From: Aquibium carbonis
GTDB lineage: Bacteria; Pseudomonadota; Alphaproteobacteria; Rhizobiales; Rhizobiaceae
Reading direction: 5' to 3'
NCBI RefSeq assembly: GCF_003970795.1
Contig: NZ_RWKW01000002.1
Location: 62,001 to 126,000 of the forward strand
Length of the DNA: 64,000 nucleotides
Shown: positions 59,080-64,000 of the stretch, one piece after another
Position numbering within the stretch: the stretch's first letter is position 1
How the letters are laid out: every line of letters starts with the position of its first letter
Made by a program: the position numbers and the translations under genes
Notes under the pieces: model-generated
What the model was told of the DNA's origin: nothing
The model's input: the letters and a program-made list of their open reading frames with translations, nothing else
Databases searched by the model: none

Positions 59080-59180
59080 ATGTTGATCCAGTCTTCTGGA
59101 TACCCGTCGGGCGGCTGGGGCCACTCGGCTGGTGGCTTGGTGTTTGACTCCTGAGAGCCGCCTCGCGCGGCTCTTTTTTT
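59080..59180 (+). ncRNA. Candidate small non-coding RNA
   Basis: A roughly 100-nt interval ending in a very strong intrinsic terminator. Near the 5' side is the hairpin ATCCAG-tctt-CTGGAT (59086-59101), then a G/C-rich middle, then the terminator stem and seven T. There is no gene on either strand and it lies in a 650-bp gap between two genes of opposite direction, with no plus-strand gene upstream for the terminator to serve. The 5' end is not determined; a start about 59063-59085 is guessed. Confidence 0.6.
59154..59180 (+). terminator. Strong intrinsic terminator of the candidate small RNA
   Basis: AGAGCCGC (59154-59161), loop CTCGC, GCGGCTCT (59167-59174), T tract 59174-59180. A perfect 8-bp stem with seven T. 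Confidence 0.93.
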
Positions 59181-59231
59181 CCGCGCGTCGCCGCCACTTT
59201 CTCGTCGTGTCCCCGCGCCCGCCCTGCGGCA

Positions 59232-59246
59232 TTAACCTTCTGTTAA
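59232..59246. promoter_or_regulatory. Perfect CtrA-binding box upstream of rcdA
   Basis: TTAA-ccttctg-TTAA, an exact match to the CtrA consensus TTAA-N7-TTAA, followed by AC as in many genuine sites. It lies 122 bp upstream of the rcdA start. CtrA is the master cell-cycle regulator of alphaproteobacteria and in Caulobacter activates rcdA. Confidence 0.75.
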
Positions 59247-59367
59247 ACATCGTCTTGCCTTGCGGTGGGAGAACGCGCATTTTTGCCAGACCAGACTTCA
59301 GGCTGGAACGGCGGACGCGTACTGGCGTTCGGGGAGTTCCGCCACGCAGCTTTTCAGGGGTGATGTG

Positions 59368-59892
59368 ATGAGTGAACCTGTCCGGCACGATGCGACCACG
59401 ATCAAGCTGGCCGAGCGTCGCATCTTCTCGGCCTCCTTCAAGCCGCTCTACAACGAGGGCATGGGGCTGGTGGAGCAAACCGCCGAATATCTCGACGGCG
59501 ACGGTCGCGCCGCCGCCAAGTCCTTGTCCCGAATCGCAGCCACCCTCTACGCGGCCGAATCGATGCGCCTCACGACGAGACTGATGCAGATCGCCTCCTG
59601 GCTGCTCCTGCAGCGGGCCGCCAATTCGGGTGAGATGACCCGTGACCAGGTGGCGGCCGAGAAGGCCAAGGTTCGGCTCGACACCGCCTCGGTGCAAGAC
59701 AACGTCCCCGGCTGGGAGGAACTGCCCGCGGCATTCAAGTCTCTGGTCGAACGCTCGCTGAGCCTCCAGGGGTTGGTGCGCCGCATGGACGCCGAAATCT
59801 ACGGCAATGGCGCGCTGGCCGCCGCGCCCGTCCGCGTCAATCCCGTTTCGGACCAGATCACGCTTCTCGCCACGGCCTTCGGCCGCGCCTGA
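59368..59892 (+). CDS. rcdA: Regulator of CtrA degradation RcdA (DUF1465)
   Basis: 174 residues; DUF1465 family: FKPLYNEGMGLVEQTAEYLDGDGR, ESMRLTTRLMQIASWLLLQRA and VRLDTASVQDNVPGWEELP. RcdA is an adaptor that, with CpdR and PopA, delivers CtrA to the ClpXP protease in Caulobacter. ATG 59368 has AGGGG seven bases upstream. A perfect CtrA box lies 122 bp upstream, so a feedback between CtrA and its degradation factor is suggested. Confidence 0.85.
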   Translation: MSEPVRHDATTIKLAERRIFSASFKPLYNEGMGLVEQTAEYLDGDGRAAAKSLSRIAATLYAAESMRLTTRLMQIASWLLLQRAANSGEMTRDQVAAEKAKVRLDTASVQDNVPGWEELPAAFKSLVERSLSLQGLVRRMDAEIYGNGALAAAPVRVNPVSDQITLLATAFGRA

Positions 59893-59932
59893 CCAACCGC
59901 GAACAGAAGCTCGACCGGCCTCTGTCGATGGA

Positions 59933-60715
59933 TCAGCTTCCGAAAAGCGCGACAGCCCCCCTGAAAAACCACTCGGTGGCCGGCAGCGCCATGATGGCCG
60001 CAGCGGCGATGAGACCGAACGTCACGCGCCGGTAGGTCGCTTCGCTGCCCAGGCCATAGAGCCGCGCACCGAGCCAGAGCCCGACGAAGTAAGCCGGGGC
60101 GGCAACGATCCCCAGCATCACGGGCGCAGGTTCGAACAGTCCGGCCACCCATAGGTTTCCGATCGACAGGAATTCGCTGAGGAAGAACAGGGTCAGCAGG
60201 TTGGCCCGCAGCAGCGCTGCCGGCAGACCGGAGGCAAGCCAGTAGAGGATCACCGGCGGTCCCGGAATGGAGGCAATGCCGCCCAACAGTCCGGCCAGGC
60301 CGCCGATCCCCGCAGCGACGGCAGCGTTGCGCGGCCCTCGCCACGTCCAACCGCTCCACAGCGCCCCCGCGCAGACCAGAATCGCAAGCGAGATCGCCCA
60401 ACGCAGGAGGACCGGATCGCCGGACTTCAGGATCATGATGCCGAAGGGCAGCATTACGAACAGCCCCGCCGCGACCGGCAGAACCTGCCGCCAGCGTGCA
60501 TGCTTCAGGGCCGGCAACGTCACCGGCAGCACAGGCAGTGAATCGATGATGACGATGATGACGATGGCGACCTGCGGACCGTAGAGCGCGCTGGCGACGG
60601 GCGCCACGATCATGCCCGTGCCGAAGCCCGAGAGCCCGCGTGCGATACCGGCCAGCAGCACGGTGGCAAGAAGCCCGCAAAGCGCCGCGTCGAGATCGGG
60701 CAGGTGTGTCAACAC
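59933..60715 (-). CDS. TauE/SafE-family permease
   Basis: 260 residues with eight helices; core LAGIARGLSGFGTGMIVAPVASALYGPQ and GLAGLLGGIASIPGPPVILYWLASG. The SafE-type second half is more similar to distant members than to the gene at 53461. Substrate unknown. Divergent from ruvC with 120 bp between and convergent with rcdA. Confidence 0.9.
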   Translation of the reverse strand: MLTHLPDLDAALCGLLATVLLAGIARGLSGFGTGMIVAPVASALYGPQVAIVIIVIIDSLPVLPVTLPALKHARWRQVLPVAAGLFVMLPFGIMILKSGDPVLLRWAISLAILVCAGALWSGWTWRGPRNAAVAAGIGGLAGLLGGIASIPGPPVILYWLASGLPAALLRANLLTLFFLSEFLSIGNLWVAGLFEPAPVMLGIVAAPAYFVGLWLGARLYGLGSEATYRRVTFGLIAAAAIMALPATEWFFRGAVALFGS

Positions 60716-60835
60716 GGCGGATGGCTTCGCGAATCGAGACGGTTTCGAGCCGCCCCCTCGCCGGCAGCATTGGATATGTTTCTCATTTGTTCACTTCGGC
60801 ATGGCAATGGTCCTCGACCCGCATAGGATAGGTCC

Positions 60836-61354
60836 ATGGCAGAAACGATTCGCATCATCGGCATCGACCCCGGCCTCAGACGCACCGGATGGGGCATCGT
60901 CGAGGCTTGCGGCAACTCGCTGCGCTTCCTCGGCGCCGGCACGATACGGTCCGACGACAAGGCCAACCTTGCCTCCCGGCTGTGCCAGCTGCACGACGGA
61001 CTTGCCGGCATCATCCACGCCGAGCGACCGGACGAGGCAGCCGTCGAGCAGACCTTCGTCAACAAGGACGCCACTGCCACACTGAAGCTCGGTCAGGCGC
61101 GCGGCGTCGCCATGCTGGTGCCAGCGCTGGCCGGGTTGCCCGTTTCAGAATATGCGCCCAACGCGGTGAAGAAGACCGTCATTGGCGTCGGACATGGCGA
61201 CAAGCGGCAGATCCACATGATGGTGAAGGTCCTGATGCCCCGCGCCACCTTCGACACCGACGATGCCGCGGACGCCCTGGCCATTGCGATCTGCCATGCG
61301 CACCATCGCCAAAGCGCGGCCGGCCGGCTGGCGGCGCTCGCCAGAGCGGGCTGA
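60836..61354 (+). CDS. ruvC: Crossover junction endodeoxyribonuclease RuvC
   Basis: 172-residue Holliday-junction resolvase with the RNase H fold. The four catalytic acids are Asp11 (GIDPG), Glu71 (VEQTF), Asp143 and Asp146 (DAADALA). The usual rhizobial ruvC-ruvA-ruvB order is not followed here: the next gene is a convergent carbonic anhydrase, so ruvA and ruvB must be elsewhere. Confidence 0.97.
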   Translation: MAETIRIIGIDPGLRRTGWGIVEACGNSLRFLGAGTIRSDDKANLASRLCQLHDGLAGIIHAERPDEAAVEQTFVNKDATATLKLGQARGVAMLVPALAGLPVSEYAPNAVKKTVIGVGHGDKRQIHMMVKVLMPRATFDTDDAADALAIAICHAHHRQSAAGRLAALARAG

Positions 61355-61377
61355 CGCGGCCGTCGTCCCTCGACCGC

Positions 61378-62022
61378 TCAGCCGTTTCCCGGGCGCTCGA
61401 AATCGCCGGACTGGCGATTCATCGCCCACAATTCGCCCGTCGAAATGTCGAACCAGGCACCGTGCAACGACAACCGGCCCTTGTCCTCGAGGATTTTGAC
61501 GCAGGGAAAGGTCCGCAGGTTCGCAATCGAGAAACGGATGGAAATACGCTCCAGCGCGGTCTGCCGCTCCCCCACCGTCATCATGCTGTTGTTCGCCACG
61601 ATGTCGGCGGCGGGCGCCACCATGCTCATCCACTTGCCGATGAAGTCGCCGGGGGACAGCGGCTCGGCTCCGGGATCGAGGGCGGCCTGGATGCCGCCGC
61701 AGCGTCCGTGGCCGAGCACGACGATGTGTTTGACTTTCAGGCTTTGCACTGCGAACTCGAGTGCCGCCGACGTGGAATGATGGCCGCCATCGGGCTGGTA
61801 GGGCGGCACGAGGTTCGCAACGTTGCGCACGACGAACAGTTCGCCCGGCCCTGAGTCGAAGATCGTCTCCGGCGCGGCTCGTGAATCGCAGCAGGCGATC
61901 ACCATCGTCATCGGCTTCTGGCCTGTCGCAGCAAGCTCGCGATAGCGCTTCGTTTCGGTCGAATAGCGACCGCCCATGAAGTTGCGATAGCCCGAAAGAA
62001 GGTGGTCCGGCAGATGCTCCAT
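61378..62022 (-). CDS. Beta-class carbonic anhydrase
   Basis: 214 residues. Zinc-ligand and active-site residues: Cys44, Asp46 and Arg48 (CCDSR), His105 and Cys108 (GHGRCGG). Interconverts CO2 and bicarbonate, supplying bicarbonate for carboxylations. It is convergent with ruvC (23 bp). The gene lies 50 bp from the DUF429 gene upstream on the same strand. Confidence 0.96.
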   Translation of the reverse strand: MEHLPDHLLSGYRNFMGGRYSTETKRYRELAATGQKPMTMVIACCDSRAAPETIFDSGPGELFVVRNVANLVPPYQPDGGHHSTSAALEFAVQSLKVKHIVVLGHGRCGGIQAALDPGAEPLSPGDFIGKWMSMVAPAADIVANNSMMTVGERQTALERISIRFSIANLRTFPCVKILEDKGRLSLHGAWFDISTGELWAMNRQSGDFERPGNG

Positions 62023-62072
62023 GTTTTTCCCCTTGCGTCAAAGGCCGGGCTTCGTCAACGCCCGTGAACCGC

Positions 62073-62855
62073 TCAGGTCCAGATTGCGATCGGCAGTCCG
62101 AAGGAATCGCGCCCCGGCGGATCCGGAAAGGGTGACGCCCGTCCTTGCGCATGTCGCTCGGCGACCAGCATCATGGCCGCCGCGTCGAGAAAATCGTCCG
62201 CGCCCGCACCGCGCGGCGGCGCGCGGTCGAGGAAGGCGCGACCGATGACGCAGGCGGACAGGAGCGCCTTGCGCTCTTCCATGCCCGCGGGGTTCACCTG
62301 GCCCCTGATCTTCTTCGGTGTCTGCATCTCGCGCCCGCCGTTCAGGCGCCAGAAGGCGGCTTCCGGGTGCGATTCGATCACCCGTTCGGCGAGCCCTGTG
62401 TGGGTTCGCAAGACCTCGTCCAGTTCGCGGATCTTGCCGAAGATGCCGAAGGCCTGGATGGAAATGGCACGCGGCGGATGGGACGTGGCGCGCGCGACGA
62501 CGCTTGCGCGACGGTGCGCGGCATACCATGCATCGACCGTCGTGAACGCGGCGGTTTCGGCGTAGACGGCCGACCGCGACGGAATCGAGAAGACGCTCGA
62601 CTGCCGGGCGCCGAGCTTCTCTCGCACCAGCCTTTCAGGCCCCCGCCCCCCGATTGAAATGCGATCAGGCAGGCCGATCGGCATGTCGACGGCGATGACG
62701 GCGTCGATGGGTAATGCCGCGACGATGTCCTCGAAACGAAGGAAAACCGAGGCCTCGAGGTCGCTCTCCTCCGCCCGGCGAATCACCGCGATCCAGCCCG
62801 CCTTGCAGCCGTCGACGCCAGCCACTGCGCGAAACGACGATACCGCTCGCGTCAC
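62073..62855 (-). CDS. DUF429-family protein
   Basis: 260 residues starting at GTG 62855, whose codon overlaps the pdxY stop (GTGA, 4 bp). The conserved beginning VAGVDGCKAGWIAV, VDMPIGLPD and ESHPEAAFWRL match DUF429, an RNase H-like family predicted to act as nuclease, but with no demonstrated function that I know. Translationally coupled to the pyridoxal kinase gene. Confidence 0.87.
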   Translation of the reverse strand: MTRAVSSFRAVAGVDGCKAGWIAVIRRAEESDLEASVFLRFEDIVAALPIDAVIAVDMPIGLPDRISIGGRGPERLVREKLGARQSSVFSIPSRSAVYAETAAFTTVDAWYAAHRRASVVARATSHPPRAISIQAFGIFGKIRELDEVLRTHTGLAERVIESHPEAAFWRLNGGREMQTPKKIRGQVNPAGMEERKALLSACVIGRAFLDRAPPRGAGADDFLDAAAMMLVAERHAQGRASPFPDPPGRDSFGLPIAIWT

Positions 62856-63736
62856 GCCCGCCGGTCCCGGCTCGGGTGCATCAACTGGCGCATGTGCACC
62901 ATGGCCATCGGATGCGACAGGCTGCCGGCATCCGTTTCGATCTGCAGTTCGTCGGCGCCGCGCTTGGCCGTCCGCGCCAGGATCTCGAAGACCGAAGCGG
63001 TGGTCGACTGGAGCGCCTTGTCCAGCTTTTCACCCGCCATCAATCGCGCAAGGAACACCGCGGCCGTCAGATCGCCAAGTCCGTTCGGCGGCCGCTCGAT
63101 CATTCGATGCTCCGCCAGCCAGGCATGCGAAGGCGTGATCAACAGGTTGCCGATGCCGCCCGCCATCAGGGCAGGCGCGGAGGTGACGAGCATCGTCGGC
63201 GGACCCGCCATCAACGCCGCTTCCATCACCGTCCGTGGTGTGTCGAGCTGCGCTTGCACGATCCATTGCAGTTCGTACCGATTCGGCGTCGCGATGTCGG
63301 CCAACGGCAGGAGAAGGTCGCGGATCGCCCGGGCGAGCGCGTCCGGGACATAGAGCCCGCCACTGTCGCCGATGACGGGGTCGCAGACATAGCGGATCCT
63401 GGGATCGCGGCGCTTGAGGGAGGAAACCAGCCGCGCCACGCTTTTTGCCTGCTCGGCCGAGCCGAGATAGCCCGACAGGACGGCGCCGACCTCCCAGATC
63501 CACGGAGCACCGGCGAGATCGTCGATCATCGCCGAAAACGCACCATCTTCGGGCACGATGCGCGTGGCGCGGCCATGGCCCGGATGCCATGGCAGGATGA
63601 CCGTGGGTACGGCCCAGACGGGATGCCCGAGCGTCTCGAGCGCGAAGACGGCGGCGCGGTTGCCCACCGAGCCCCGAGCGACGTGGCTCGAGATCACGAT
63701 GACGGCGCGAGGCGCCGCGCTTTCGGGAGAGTTCAT
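62852..63736 (-). CDS. pdxY: Pyridoxal kinase (PdxY type)
   Basis: 294 residues of the ribokinase fold: VIVISSHVARGSVGNRAAVFALE with the substrate-lid residues, YVCDPVIGDSGGLYVP, TPNRYELQWI and the anion-hole motif RPPNGLGDLTAAVFLARL. The usual GTGD is GLGD here, a mild change in PdxY proteins. Phosphorylates pyridoxal for salvage. It overlaps the DUF429 gene by 4 bp and follows the next gene by 4 bp. Confidence 0.92.
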   Translation of the reverse strand: MNSPESAAPRAVIVISSHVARGSVGNRAAVFALETLGHPVWAVPTVILPWHPGHGRATRIVPEDGAFSAMIDDLAGAPWIWEVGAVLSGYLGSAEQAKSVARLVSSLKRRDPRIRYVCDPVIGDSGGLYVPDALARAIRDLLLPLADIATPNRYELQWIVQAQLDTPRTVMEAALMAGPPTMLVTSAPALMAGGIGNLLITPSHAWLAEHRMIERPPNGLGDLTAAVFLARLMAGEKLDKALQSTTASVFEILARTAKRGADELQIETDAGSLSHPMAMVHMRQLMHPSRDRRA

Positions 63737-63740
63737 CGCA

Positions 63741-63986
63741 TCAGCCGCCCATGAAGTAGGACACGAGCCAGCCCAGGAGGACCACGAACAGGACGAGGCT
63801 CAAGCCCCGCCCGATCCGCGTGCCCCAGACCTCGATCGGGTCAGCCTGATCGGCGTCTGCGCCCCGCATGTGCCGCTCGACACGCTTCGCCGTCCGGACT
63901 GCAAGTGAACCGGATGGATCGGACTCCTGGGAAATCCGGTTGAGAATCCGTCGCGACTCCTCGGCCTCGTTCGGCTTTCTTCCCAT
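63741..63986 (-). CDS. Small single-helix membrane protein of unknown function
   Basis: 81 residues: a charged N-terminal half (MGRKPNEAEESRRILNRISQESDPSGSLAVRTAKRVERHM) and one C-terminal helix LSLVLFVVLLGWLVSYFM. Comparable proteins are found beside pdxY in other Rhizobiales as far as I recall. The gene is complete; the frame is closed at 63741 and only 14 bases remain to the window edge. ATG 63986 is the preferred start. Confidence 0.72.
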   Translation of the reverse strand: MGRKPNEAEESRRILNRISQESDPSGSLAVRTAKRVERHMRGADADQADPIEVWGTRIGRGLSLVLFVVLLGWLVSYFMGG

Positions 63987-64000
63987 CCGCCATCTCCGTT

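Overview
The window is high-GC DNA from an alphaproteobacterium, most likely a Rhizobiales member close to the Mesorhizobium/Phyllobacteriaceae/Brucella group. Signs of this are the mdh-sucC-sucD-sucA order, an Omp19-type lipoprotein, Omp25/31-like beta-barrels, an IalB-family protein, RcdA (DUF1465), DUF2794, DUF1328 and DUF3309 proteins, and the dapF-mtaB-ftsY-yciB run. I see no rRNA, tRNA, CRISPR array, phage or insertion sequence. The region reads as ordinary chromosome with a few accessory insertions.

Layout. 1-8.0 kb (minus): the TCA-cycle operon mdh-sucC-sucD-sucA (sucA runs off the left edge), interrupted between sucC and sucD by a secreted protein gene and a VapBC-type toxin-antitoxin pair; zapE lies upstream. 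8.0-15.1 kb: Omp19-like lipoprotein (minus), then a plus-strand run of metallo-beta-lactamase-fold protein, DUF1328 micro-protein, dapF, mtaB, ftsY, yciB and a PPOX-family flavoprotein. 15.1-19.0 kb (minus): a NUDIX hydrolase and the cytochrome c maturation cluster ccmA-ccmB-[ACT-domain gene]-ccmC-ccmD-ccmG, divergent from acnA (19.3-22.0 kb). An Irr/ICE-like iron-control palindrome lies between ccmA and acnA.

22-32.2 kb: ceramidase-like membrane protein, DUF1223, DUF2794, GNAT acetyltransferase, BI-1/YccA protein, the ybbA-ybbP ABC system divergent from tesA, then thpR, phhB and a DUF1232 protein, and an ECF sigma factor without an adjacent anti-sigma gene. 32.5-41.2 kb: IalB-like protein, rlmN, a membrane protein, a GNAT-like protein, a beta-barrel, LysE, a GT39 glycosyltransferase divergent from a PAP2 phosphatase (possible lipid A remodelling pair), and argG. 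41.2-44.6 kb: an MFS transporter whose 3' end overlaps a convergent LysR gene, a divergent NAD-dependent epimerase, and a DUF3309 micro-protein.

44.7-53.3 kb is the most accessory-looking part: an RND efflux pair, a diheme cytochrome c and an isoquinoline-oxidoreductase-type molybdoenzyme (iorA/iorB-like). These are divergent from a TetR regulator across a perfect 10-bp inverted repeat. 53.4-64 kb: TauE/SafE permease, OpgC, acyl-CoA synthetase, a small haem-copper-oxidase-like membrane protein, a beta-barrel, a candidate small RNA with a strong terminator, a perfect CtrA box in front of rcdA, a second TauE/SafE gene, a ruvC without ruvAB, carbonic anhydrase, a DUF429 protein, pyridoxal kinase and a small membrane protein.

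Functional themes are central carbon metabolism linked to iron and haem (acnA, ccm), envelope maintenance (Omp19, beta-barrels, OpgC, PAP2, GT39), cell-cycle control (CtrA box and RcdA), and TetR-controlled periplasmic oxidation and efflux.
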